Shown here: piece after piece, positions 1 through 7,072 of the stretch
Position numbering within the stretch: the first letter of the stretch is position 1
How the letters are laid out: each line of letters opens with the position of its first letter
Assembly (NCBI RefSeq): GCF_002386445.1
Contig: NZ_DGIR01000015.1
Coordinates: 1-38,569 of the forward strand
Length of the DNA stretch: 38,569 bases
Reading direction: 5' to 3'
From: Pseudomonas sp. UBA4617
Lineage (GTDB): Bacteria; Pseudomonadota; Gammaproteobacteria; Pseudomonadales; Pseudomonadaceae
Notes under the pieces: generated by a model
The model's database searches: none
Told to the model about the DNA's origin: nothing
What the model saw: only the letters and a program-made list of their open reading frames with translations
Program-made: the position numbers and the translations under genes

Positions 1-2439
1 CGCGAGCGCTTCACCATGGACGACGGGCTGTCCGAAGCGGTCAAGGAAGCCTTCGTGCGCCTGCATGAGGACGGCCTGATCTACCGCGGCAAGCGCCTGG
101 TCAACTGGGACACCAAGCTGCACACGGCCATCTCCGACCTCGAAGTGGAAAACCACGACGAGAAGGGCCACCTGTGGAACCTGCGCTACCCGCTGGCCGA
201 CGGCGCCAGGACCGCCGAAGGCAAGGATTACCTGGTCGTCGCCACCACCCGTCCGGAAACCCTGCTGGGTGACGCCGCCGTGGCGGTCAACCCGAACGAC
301 GAGCGCTACCAGGCCCTGATCGGCAAGTTCGTCGAGCTGCCGCTGGTCGGCCGTCGCATCCCGATCATCGCCGACGATTATTGCGACCCGGAGTTCGGTA
401 CCGGCTGCGTGAAGATCACCCCGGCCCACGATTTCAACGACTACGAAGTCGGCAAGCGCCATAACCTGCCGCTGCTGAATATCTTCGACAAGAACGCCTT
501 CGTGCTGGCCAGCGCCCAGGCCTTCAACCTCGACGGTAGCGTCAACGAGCAGGTCGACACCCGCCTGCCGGCCCAGTATGCCAACCTCGACCGCTTCGTC
601 GCGCGTAAACAGATCGTCGCCGACCTGGACGCCCAGGGCCTGCTGGTGAGCATCGATGACCACGCGCTGAAGGTGCCGAAAGGCGACCGTTCGGGCACCG
701 TCATCGAGCCGTGGCTGACCGACCAGTGGTACGTCTCCACCAAGCCGCTGGCAGAACCTGCCATCGCCGCCGTGGAAGATGGCCGCATCCAGTTCGTGCC
801 CAAGCAGTACGAGAACATGTACTTCTCCTGGATGCGCGACATCCAGGACTGGTGCATCAGCCGTCAGCTGTGGTGGGGCCACCGCATCCCGGCGTGGTAC
901 GACGAGGCCGGCCAGGTCTATGTCGGCCGCAACGAGGAAGAAGTGCGCGCCAAGCACAACCTGGGCGCCGACATTGCCCTGCGCCAGGACGAGGACGTGC
1001 TCGACACCTGGTTCAGCTCGGGCCTGTGGACCTTCTCCACCCTGGGCTGGCCGGAGCAGACCGAATTCCTCAAGAAGTTCCACTCCACCGATGTGCTGGT
1101 GACCGGCTTCGATATCATCTTCTTCTGGGTTGCGCGCATGATCATGCTGACCATGCACCTGATCAAGAACGAGGACGGCACACCGCAGGTACCGTTCAAG
1201 ACCGTGTACGTGCACGGCCTGGTGCGTGACGGCCAGGGCCAGAAGATGTCCAAGTCCAAGGGCAACGTGCTGGACCCGCTGGATATCGTCGACGGCATCA
1301 CCCTCGACGCCCTGCTGGAAAAACGCACCAGCGGCATGATGCAACCGAAGCTGGCCGAGAAGATCGCCAAGCAGACCAAGGCCGAGTTCCCGGAAGGTAT
1401 TGCCAGTTACGGCACCGATGCCCTGCGCTTCACCTTCTGCTCGCTGGCCTCCACCGGTCGCGACATCAAGTTCGACATGGGCCGCGTCGAAGGCTACCGC
1501 AACTTCTGCAACAAGATCTGGAACGCCGCCCGCTACGTGCTGGACAAGGGCGAGGACTGCGGCCAGAACGGCGAAGCCGTCGAGCTGTCGCTGGCCGACC
1601 GCTGGATCATCTCGCAGCTGCAGCGCACCGAAGCCGAAGTGACCCGCCAACTGGAACAGTTCCGCTTCGACCTGGCCAGCCAGGCACTGTACGAGTTCAT
1701 CTGGAACCAGTACTGCGACTGGTACCTGGAACTGTCCAAGCCGGTATTGTGGGACGAGAACGCGCCGGTCGAGCGCGCCCGTGGCACCCGCCGTACCCTG
1801 GTGCGCGTGCTGGAAGTGGCACTGCGCCTGGCGCATCCGTTCATGCCGTTCATCACCGAAGAAATCTGGCAGCGCATCGCGCCGCTGGCGGGCATCAGCG
1901 GCAAGACCATCATGCTGCAGCCATGGCCGGTGGCCAATGAAAGCCGCATCGACCCGGCCGCCGAAGGCGATATCGAATGGCTCAAGGAGCTGATGGTCGG
2001 CCTGCGCAACATCCGCGCCGAGATGAACATCGGCCCGGGCAAGCCGCTGCCGCTGTTCCTGAAGAACGCCAACGCCGACGACCAGCGTCGCCTGCAGGAA
2101 AACGAAGCCCTGTTGAAGAAGCTGGCCAAGGTCGAGTCGTTCACCGTGCTGAGCGATGCCGACGAAGCACCGCTGTCGGCCACCGCCCTGGTCGGTGACC
2201 TGCAGGTGCTGGTACCGATGGCCGGCCTGATCGACAAGGATGCCGAGCTGGCGCGCCTGAACAAGGAAATCCAGCGCTTGCAGGGCGAAGTGGCGCGTGT
2301 CGGCGGCAAGCTGTCCAACGCTGCCTTCGTCGACAAGGCACCGCCTGCGGTGATCGAGAAGGAACGGGCCAAGCTGGCCGAGTCGGAACAGGCCCTGGCC
2401 AACTTCACCGAGCAGCACGCGCGGATCGCTGCGCTGTGA
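1..2439 (+). CDS. valS: Valine--tRNA ligase (ValRS), 5'-truncated by the window edge
   Basis: Class I aminoacyl-tRNA synthetase that charges tRNA-Val in the cytoplasm and edits mischarged threonine. The reading frame is open from base 1, so the true start lies upstream; 812 residues are visible and about 135 N-terminal residues, including the HIGH motif, should be missing given a usual length near 950. Visible are the CP1 editing domain (from the TTRPETLLGD motif to about residue 280), the KMSKS loop at 1243-1257 (GQKMSKSKGN), the anticodon-binding helical domain, and a C-terminal coiled coil rich in Glu/Lys/Arg that is typical of ValRS tRNA-binding arms. A compact hairpin follows the stop. 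No frameshift or missing motif is seen in the visible part. Confidence 0.97.
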   Translation, partial: RERFTMDDGLSEAVKEAFVRLHEDGLIYRGKRLVNWDTKLHTAISDLEVENHDEKGHLWNLRYPLADGARTAEGKDYLVVATTRPETLLGDAAVAVNPNDERYQALIGKFVELPLVGRRIPIIADDYCDPEFGTGCVKITPAHDFNDYEVGKRHNLPLLNIFDKNAFVLASAQAFNLDGSVNEQVDTRLPAQYANLDRFVARKQIVADLDAQGLLVSIDDHALKVPKGDRSGTVIEPWLTDQWYVSTKPLAEPAIAAVEDGRIQFVPKQYENMYFSWMRDIQDWCISRQLWWGHRIPAWYDEAGQVYVGRNEEEVRAKHNLGADIALRQDEDVLDTWFSSGLWTFSTLGWPEQTEFLKKFHSTDVLVTGFDIIFFWVARMIMLTMHLIKNEDGTPQVPFKTVYVHGLVRDGQGQKMSKSKGNVLDPLDIVDGITLDALLEKRTSGMMQPKLAEKIAKQTKAEFPEGIASYGTDALRFTFCSLASTGRDIKFDMGRVEGYRNFCNKIWNAARYVLDKGEDCGQNGEAVELSLADRWIISQLQRTEAEVTRQLEQFRFDLASQALYEFIWNQYCDWYLELSKPVLWDENAPVERARGTRRTLVRVLEVALRLAHPFMPFITEEIWQRIAPLAGISGKTIMLQPWPVANESRIDPAAEGDIEWLKELMVGLRNIRAEMNIGPGKPLPLFLKNANADDQRRLQENEALLKKLAKVESFTVLSDADEAPLSATALVGDLQVLVPMAGLIDKDAELARLNKEIQRLQGEVARVGGKLSNAAFVDKAPPAVIEKERAKLAESEQALANFTEQHARIAAL

Positions 2440-2456
2440 CAATCTGTTAAACCGTT

Positions 2457-2476
2457 GGGCCGCTATGCGGCCCTTT
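2457..2476 (+). terminator. Probable rho-independent terminator of valS
   Basis: A 7-bp perfect GC stem (GGGCCGC / GCGGCCC) with a 3-nt loop starts 17 bases after the valS stop and is followed by only three T residues. Its right arm runs directly into the REP doublet that begins at 2472, so the two structures may compete or cooperate. Confidence 0.5.
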
Positions 2477-2561
2477 CGCGACACAAGGCCGCTCCTACAG
2501 GGGATGGCGCCGGTTTGAGAGGCGCCGCTATCCTGTAGCAGCGGCCTTGTGTCGCGAAAGG
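2472..2561. repeat. REP doublet (REPIN-like) between valS and rlmF
   Basis: Two 30-base arms, 2472-2501 and 2532-2561, are inverted copies of each other with a single mismatch (GCTCCTACAGG against GCTGCTACAGG in the same orientation). Each carries the core TCGCGACACAAGGCCGC. The spacer also has a smaller GGCGCC pairing. This is the layout of Pseudomonas repetitive extragenic palindromes organised as a doublet, which are moved by RAYT transposases encoded elsewhere. No RAYT gene lies in the window. The doublet ends 39 bases before the rlmF start. Confidence 0.85.
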
Positions 2562-2600
2562 CTGCAAAGCAGCCCCCGGCCAGCAACACCGGACCCAACC

Positions 2601-3551
2601 ATGACCGACAAACCCACCCTGCACCCGCGCAACCGCCACCAGGGCCGCTACGACTTCCCCAGCCTGATCAAGGCCCACCCTGACCTCGCGCGCTTTACCA
2701 TCACCAACCCCCACGGCAAGCCCAGCATCGACTTCGCCAACCCCGAAGCCGTGCGGGTATTCAACCGCGCCCTGCTCAAGGCCCAGTACGGTATCCAGCA
2801 CTGGGACATCCCTGCCGACTACCTGTGCCCGCCAATCCCCGGCCGTGCCGACTATATCCACGTGGCCGCCGACCTGCTGGCCGACGATAACGCCGGCGAG
2901 GTTCCCAAAGGCGCGCAGGTCCGCGCACTGGACATCGGCGTCGGCGCCAACTGCATCTACCCGCTGCTCGGCCACAGCGACTACCGCTGGCGCTTTCTGG
3001 GTTCGGACATCGACCCGGTGGCCCTGGCCTCGGCCAAGGCCATCGTCCAGGCCAACCGCCTGGACAAAGCCATCACCCTGCGCCAGCAGGCCAACCGTGC
3101 ACACATCCTCAGCGGCCTGCTGCGGGACGACGAACGCTTCGACCTGACCCTGTGCAACCCGCCCTTCCATGCCTCACGCGACGAAGCCACCCGCGGCAGC
3201 CAGCGCAAGTGGAAGAACCTCGGCAAGCAGGACCCCAAGCGCAAGCTGCCGGTGCTCAACTTCGGTGGCCAGAACAATGAACTGTGGTGCGAGGGCGGCG
3301 AGATCCGTTTCGTCACTCAACTGGTTGGCGAAAGCGTGCAGTACGCAGAACGCGTGCTGTGGTTCACCAGCCTTGTGTCCAAGGCCAGCAACCTGCCTGG
3401 GATCGAGGCCGCGCTGAAAAAGGCAGGCGCCAAGGCCGTGCGTATCACCGAAATGGGCCAGGGGCAGAAACAGAGCCGCATGGTCGCCTGGAGCTTTTTC
3501 GACGATGCAGCGCGCCAGGCCTGGCACACCCGGCGAAAACAACAGGCATGA
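2601..3551 (+). CDS. rlmF: 23S rRNA (adenine(1618)-N(6))-methyltransferase RlmF
   Basis: SAM-dependent enzyme of the YbiN/RlmF family that N6-methylates A1618 of 23S rRNA. The protein begins with a family-typical TLHPRNRHQGRYDF segment, has a SAM-binding motif I (ALDIGVGANCIYPLLG) and the catalytic CNPPFH motif with N186-PPF, as expected for N6-adenine methyltransferases. I chose the ATG at 2601 (316 residues) because the longer reading frame that starts with TTG at 2547 lies inside the REP doublet and would add an unrelated N-terminus. There is no good Shine-Dalgarno sequence before this ATG, which suggests modest translation. It converges on hupN, with a shared hairpin terminator between them. 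Confidence 0.93.
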   Translation: MTDKPTLHPRNRHQGRYDFPSLIKAHPDLARFTITNPHGKPSIDFANPEAVRVFNRALLKAQYGIQHWDIPADYLCPPIPGRADYIHVAADLLADDNAGEVPKGAQVRALDIGVGANCIYPLLGHSDYRWRFLGSDIDPVALASAKAIVQANRLDKAITLRQQANRAHILSGLLRDDERFDLTLCNPPFHASRDEATRGSQRKWKNLGKQDPKRKLPVLNFGGQNNELWCEGGEIRFVTQLVGESVQYAERVLWFTSLVSKASNLPGIEAALKKAGAKAVRITEMGQGQKQSRMVAWSFFDDAARQAWHTRRKQQA

Positions 3552-3553
3552 AA

Positions 3554-3584
3554 AAACCGCGCCCGGGCAAGCCGGGCGCGGTTT
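3554..3584. terminator. Bidirectional terminator between rlmF and hupN
   Basis: Perfect 13-bp stem with arms 3554-3566 and 3572-3584 (AAACCGCGCCCGG / CCGGGCGCGGTTT) around a GCAAG loop. Runs of A on the left and T on the right give a U-tail in both directions, which fits the convergent genes on either side. Confidence 0.85.
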
Positions 3585-3601
3585 CGTCAAAGCTTCAACA
3601 A

Positions 3602-3883
3602 TTACTTGTTGATGGCGTCGGTCAGCACTTTGGCCGGAACGAACTTGACGACTTTCTTGGCAGCGATTTCGATGGCGGCGCCAGTCGAAGGGTTGCGGCC
3701 GGTGCGGGCAGGACGCTCGGTGACTTTCAGCTTGCCGATGCCTGGCAGAGTGATCTCAGCGCCGTTTTCCAGCTGGTCAGCAACGATCTGGCCCAGTTGC
3801 TCCAGAGCGTTCTTGGCGGTGGCTTTAGGCGCGGCGATCGATTCGGCGATGTCGGCAATCAGTTGGTCTTTGGTCAATGCCAT
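3602..3883 (-). CDS. hupN: HU-family nucleoid DNA-binding protein (HupN type)
   Basis: Small histone-like protein of 93 residues that dimerises, binds and bends DNA. The HU fold is clear: N-terminal helices (MALTKDQLIADIAESI), the glycine-rich LPGIGKLKV turn, the beta-arm tip with the intercalating proline in GRNPSTG (R63-N64-P65), and a C-terminal VKFVPAKVL strand and helix. It is slightly longer than the usual 90-residue HU-beta. P. putida has three HU proteins (HupA, HupB, HupN); I use hupN because, as I recall, the copy next to valS/ndpA carries that name. A good AAGGAA ribosome site precedes the ATG. It is divergent from yejK, another nucleoid protein. Confidence 0.9.
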   Translation of the reverse strand: MALTKDQLIADIAESIAAPKATAKNALEQLGQIVADQLENGAEITLPGIGKLKVTERPARTGRNPSTGAAIEIAAKKVVKFVPAKVLTDAINK

Positions 3884-3975
3884 GGTGGTGTTCCTTCCCT
3901 ATCAAATTCGATGGTTATGCAGCGGGCTAACGACGTTATCGGGCCAGCCCCTGAAAGTGGAGGGCCGCGCCAATC

Positions 3976-3991
3976 GCGTATGTAGATACGC
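3976..3991. repeat. Short palindrome upstream of hupN
   Basis: GCGTAT-GTAG-ATACGC, 6-bp perfect arms with a 4-base centre, about 95 bases upstream of the hupN start. It has the size of a regulator site but matches no regulator that I recognise. Confidence 0.4.
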
Positions 3992-4019
3992 AAATCGGCG
4001 TTTGGTTCGACACGACGGC

Positions 4020-4048
4020 AGCACGTTGCCAGCAATGCGCCACGTGCT
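4020..4048. repeat. Inverted repeat in the hupN-yejK spacer
   Basis: AGCACGT at 4020-4026 and ACGTGCT at 4042-4048 form 7-bp perfect arms separated by 15 bases. Function unknown; it could be an operator pair or chance. Confidence 0.35.
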
Positions 4049-4254
4049 GGGCGCAAGACCGCGCAAAGCTACCACAGGAACGGATAAATATCCGCTGCGC
4101 CCTTCGATTAAATGCAGGTTTTTCGGGGGTTTTAGCCTCCAACGCGGAAATTTGAACAAAAAACGAACAACCGGCATTTCTGCCAACATCCGGCCACTGC
4201 ATCACCTGGCGTCTGGGGTAAACTTGGCACCTTTTGCAGCCCGCCGAGAATTCC

Positions 4255-5262
4255 ATGCCAATCCGTCATTGCATCGTTCACCTGATCGACAAAAAGCCTG
4301 ATGGCAGCCCCGCCGTGCTGCATGCCCGCGATTCCGAGCTGGCCGCCTCCGATGCCATCGAAAACCTGATGGCCGACCTGAATGACAGCTACAACGCCAA
4401 GCAAGGCAAAGCCTGGGGTTTCTTTCACGGTGAGTCCGGCGCCTACCCACTGAGCGGCTGGCTGAAGCAGTACCTTGACGAAGAAAAGGATTTCACCGCC
4501 TTCAGCCGCGTAGCCGTGGAGCACCTGCAGAAGCTGATGGAAGAGTCCAACCTGTCCACCGGCGGCCACATTCTGTTTGCCCATTACCAGCAAGGCATGA
4601 CCGAGTACCTGGCGATCGCCCTGCTGCACCATAGCGAAGGCGTCGCAGTGAACGCCGAGCTCGATGTGACGCCTTCGCGCCACCTTGACCTGGGGCAGTT
4701 ACACCTGGCGGCGCGCATCAACCTGTCGGAATGGAAGAACAACCAGAACTCCAGGCAGTACATCTCGTTCATCAAGGGCAAGAACGGCAAGAAGGTCTCG
4801 GACTACTTCCGCGATTTCATCGGCTGCCAGGAAGGTGTCGACGGCCCGGGCGAAACCCGCACCCTGCTCAAGGCCTTCAGTGACTTCGTCGAGAGCGAAG
4901 ACCTGCCGGAGGAATCCGCTCGCGAAAAGACCCAGACCCTGGTGGACTACGCCACCACCCAGACCAAGCTGGGCGAGCCAGTGACCCTGGAAGAGCTGTC
5001 CAGCCTGATCGACGAGGACCGACCGAAGGCGTTCTACGACCACATCCGTAACAAGGATTACGGTCTGTCACCGGAAATTCCCGCGGACAAACGCACCCTC
5101 AACCAGTTCCGTCGCTTCACCGGGCGTGCTGAAGGGCTGTCGATCAGCTTCGAGGCGCATCTGCTGGGGGACAGGGTGGAGTATGACGAAGCGGCCGGAA
5201 CCTTGATCATCAAGGGGCTGCCGACCACCCTGGTGGACCAGCTGAAGCGGCGCAAGGACTGA
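4255..5262 (+). CDS. yejK: Nucleoid-associated protein YejK/NdpA
   Basis: 335-residue member of the YejK/NdpA (37-kDa nucleoid-associated) family, found bound to the nucleoid in enterobacteria and pseudomonads; its exact role is not settled. The N-terminus MPIRHCIVHLIDKKPDG and the later GHILFAHYQQG and DYFRDFIGCQEG segments are family-typical. The frame extends upstream to 4234, but the ATG at 4255 gives the conserved N-terminus. It is transcribed away from hupN, so two nucleoid proteins share one promoter region. Its 3' end is 27 bases from the convergent GIY-YIG gene. Confidence 0.92.
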   Translation: MPIRHCIVHLIDKKPDGSPAVLHARDSELAASDAIENLMADLNDSYNAKQGKAWGFFHGESGAYPLSGWLKQYLDEEKDFTAFSRVAVEHLQKLMEESNLSTGGHILFAHYQQGMTEYLAIALLHHSEGVAVNAELDVTPSRHLDLGQLHLAARINLSEWKNNQNSRQYISFIKGKNGKKVSDYFRDFIGCQEGVDGPGETRTLLKAFSDFVESEDLPEESAREKTQTLVDYATTQTKLGEPVTLEELSSLIDEDRPKAFYDHIRNKDYGLSPEIPADKRTLNQFRRFTGRAEGLSISFEAHLLGDRVEYDEAAGTLIIKGLPTTLVDQLKRRKD

Positions 5263-5289
5263 TGCTCCAAGGGGCTGCCGCGCAGCGTC

Positions 5290-5583
5290 CTAGGGCGCCG
5301 AAGCGCTGTCATAGGCGGCCACCAACGCCTCCTTGGCCGACTTGCGCAGTCGCTTCACCAGCCGTTCCTGGCGCAACGCCTCGCCCTTGTCCGGCCATTG
5401 CTCCATGTACACCAGCGCCTGGGCCGGGCTGGTCTTGAAATAACGTGCGCCCTGCCCTTTCTGGTGCGCCAGAAAGCGCCGCTGCGGATCATCGCTGACG
5501 CCGCAATACAACGAACCGTTGGCAGCCCGTACCAGGTAGACATACCAGGGTTTCATTGCCTGATCCGGCACTTGTTCACTCAC
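5290..5583 (-). CDS. GIY-YIG nuclease-fold protein (UPF0213/YhbQ type)
   Basis: Small single-domain protein of about 97 residues. The GIY-YIG core is visible as WYVYLVRAANGSLYCGVSDDPQRRFLAHQKGQGARYF, with the two short strands (YVYLV and LYCGV), the catalytic-type Arg in RRF and the following His. Relatives such as YhbQ are thought to act on DNA, but the cellular role is not established. Start choice is uncertain: GTG at 5583 (used here, with a weak AGAGCAGG upstream) or ATG at 5556 (88 residues, starting MKPWYVYLV). Frames that begin further upstream run into the oppositely oriented halovibrin-like gene and look spurious. Confidence 0.85.
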   Translation of the reverse strand: MSEQVPDQAMKPWYVYLVRAANGSLYCGVSDDPQRRFLAHQKGQGARYFKTSPAQALVYMEQWPDKGEALRQERLVKRLRKSAKEALVAAYDSASAP

Positions 5584-5638
5584 GACGCCTGCTCTTTTCA
5601 TCATTAGTTTGGTGGGCCCACTCATCGAGGGCTTCATC

Positions 5639-6511
5639 ATGCTTGTTTCGCTTCCCCACATCGGCTTGGGTGCCGTACTGCTTGTGGCTGCATTCGCCAC
5701 ACAGGCATCGACTGGCGCGGCAACCGCCAGACAGATGCAAAACAACTACGACGCCACCCCAGCCCAGTGCGAGGGCAAAGCCGTACCGGCCCACGCCTGT
5801 TCGGGTGTGCTGCTTCGCTCGACCAAGCCGTCACCGCACTACCACACCTGGCATCATAGCCAGAACAGCAAAGACAAGGGCGGCGTATCGTTCTCCTACC
5901 TGCGCAGCGATATCCCCACGACCCGGCTGGCTGCCGATGGCCGTAGCGGCTTCACCCTGTACCCGATTCTGCAACGCCCGCAAGGCTCCCTACGCTACGA
6001 AATGCTGTGCGCCTGGCCCACGGACGGCGACACCTGGGAACGCGATACTCGAGGCTGCGGCGATAACCGGCAAACAGCCGAAACCGAGGTAGCCTGCCAT
6101 GAACAGGGGGTGCTCACCGCCGAGCAATGGATGGCGCGCTTCAGGCAGAGCGGGGATTATAAACGCCAATGCGCCTTCGACATCCGCCGCGCGCGGGTGC
6201 CGGAACGGGCTGAGGCCTTCCATCAAAGCCTGCGCGCCAAACAATTGTTCGCCCACGAGCTGCCGTTTCCCTGGAACGAAGTAGTGATTGGCGCCTGGGA
6301 CGAGGCGAGCGCCAGTCGCCTGCCGATCCAGTCGTTTTTCCACATCGAGGGTGCGTATGGTGCGCTGCAGCAAGCTCAGGCCGAGCAAAAGGACTGGCAC
6401 CAGACTTATGGCAGTTTCATTCCGGTGATTCGTATTCGGCTACCGGACACGGCCAATGAGCGTGCCACCTTCAGCTACCACGACAGTGATCAGGCAGTGG
6501 CGCTGCCCTGA
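5639..6511 (+). CDS. Secreted halovibrin-like protein (HvnA/HvnC family)
   Basis: 290-residue exported protein. It has a Sec-type signal peptide (MLVSLPHIGLGAVLLVAAFA, cleavage near residues 22-25) and six cysteines in the mature part, enough for three disulfides. The segments CSGVLLRSTKPSPHYHTW, GGVSFSYLRSD and the C-terminal IPVIRIRLP resemble Pseudomonas proteins annotated as halovibrin, a name from the Vibrio fischeri HvnA/HvnB secreted NAD+ glycohydrolases. That family link is from memory, and NAD-cleaving activity here is an inference. I chose the ATG at 5639 because GAGGG lies 8 bases upstream and it gives a clean signal peptide. Its 3' end overlaps the end of the opposite NTF2-like gene by 22 bases. 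Confidence 0.75.
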   Translation: MLVSLPHIGLGAVLLVAAFATQASTGAATARQMQNNYDATPAQCEGKAVPAHACSGVLLRSTKPSPHYHTWHHSQNSKDKGGVSFSYLRSDIPTTRLAADGRSGFTLYPILQRPQGSLRYEMLCAWPTDGDTWERDTRGCGDNRQTAETEVACHEQGVLTAEQWMARFRQSGDYKRQCAFDIRRARVPERAEAFHQSLRAKQLFAHELPFPWNEVVIGAWDEASASRLPIQSFFHIEGAYGALQQAQAEQKDWHQTYGSFIPVIRIRLPDTANERATFSYHDSDQAVALP

Positions 6512-6975
6512 GCATGCTGATACGCCCGCAAGCCCTTGAACGCTTGCTGGCGTACCTTGTTCTGTACCAGTGGCGACCAGCCAAGCAGTAGACCTGGAAC
6601 ACCCAGTGCCTGCCGCGACCAGCGCCACAGGTCGAAGGTGTCGTCATGCTGGCAGATCAGCCCATCGCGGATCACGAAACGCGCCTGGATATCGTTGACC
6701 ACGGTGCGGCCGGTCTGGCTGAACAGGTAGGTGGCGACCCAGTGTGCACCACCACTGCGCTCATCAGCGCGCACGCCGTCGAACGCCAGGGTGAAATCCT
6801 GCGCCCGGGTGGTGAGCATCCGCCACATGTCACCAGCGTCCTTGCCGCGCAAGGTTCCGAATACCGGGTCGCTGAAGACGATATCGTTGCTGTAGCAGGC
6901 CACCATGGCCTCGGCGTCAAGGCGCTGGAAGGCCTGGTAGAAGCGGGTGATGAGTTCGCGGTTGGCGTCGCTCAT
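6490..6975 (-). CDS. NTF2-like / SnoaL-like domain protein
   Basis: 161-residue protein with the cone-shaped alpha+beta NTF2 fold: the opening helix ELITRFYQAFQRLDAEAMVACYSNDIVFSDPVFGTLRGKDA is the classic SnoaL-like start, followed by a strand-rich half (VNDIQARFVIRDGLICQHDDTFDLWRW). Such proteins bind small hydrophobic ligands or act as isomerases or hydrolases; no specific substrate can be read from the sequence. It appears monocistronic, between two unrelated genes, and its stop lies within the last codons of the halovibrin-like gene on the other strand. Confidence 0.85.
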   Translation of the reverse strand: MSDANRELITRFYQAFQRLDAEAMVACYSNDIVFSDPVFGTLRGKDAGDMWRMLTTRAQDFTLAFDGVRADERSGGAHWVATYLFSQTGRTVVNDIQARFVIRDGLICQHDDTFDLWRWSRQALGVPGLLLGWSPLVQNKVRQQAFKGLRAYQHAQGSATA

Positions 6976-7033
6976 GAGGGCTGGTCCGTCCTAGGGTCGA
7001 AAGCAGCACGATAATCTGCCCTAAAGGCTTATA

Positions 7034-7061
7034 CCAGTACCCACGAAGAGGCCGGTACTGG
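7034..7061. repeat. Inverted repeat downstream of the MFS gene (possible degenerate REP)
   Basis: CCAGTACC (7034-7041) and GGTACTGG (7054-7061) form 8-bp perfect arms around a 12-base loop. Read on the minus strand the centre is CCGGCCTCTTCGTGGGTA, close to the common P. putida REP core. It lies just after the MFS stop and may help end that transcript, but there is no U-tract. Confidence 0.45.
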
Positions 7062-7072
7062 CATGTTCACCT

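Larger units (their letters stand above)
3884..4254. other. Intergenic region between divergent hupN and yejK
   Basis: 371 bases without a credible gene. It must carry the divergent promoters of hupN (minus) and yejK (plus), but I cannot place either with confidence. A weak yejK candidate has TAAACT at 4219-4224 with no good -35 box; another is TTGAAC at 4152-4157, 17 bases before CATTTC. Two inverted repeats occur near the hupN side (listed separately). Base composition is more AT-rich around 4080-4180 than in the neighbouring genes, as expected for a promoter region. Confidence 0.6.

Noticed and set aside
3902..4301. Small open frames in the hupN-yejK spacer (up to 231 codons on plus, 95-106 on minus)
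   Set aside because: They overlap hupN, yejK or each other, have no ribosome site that I can see and no family resemblance.
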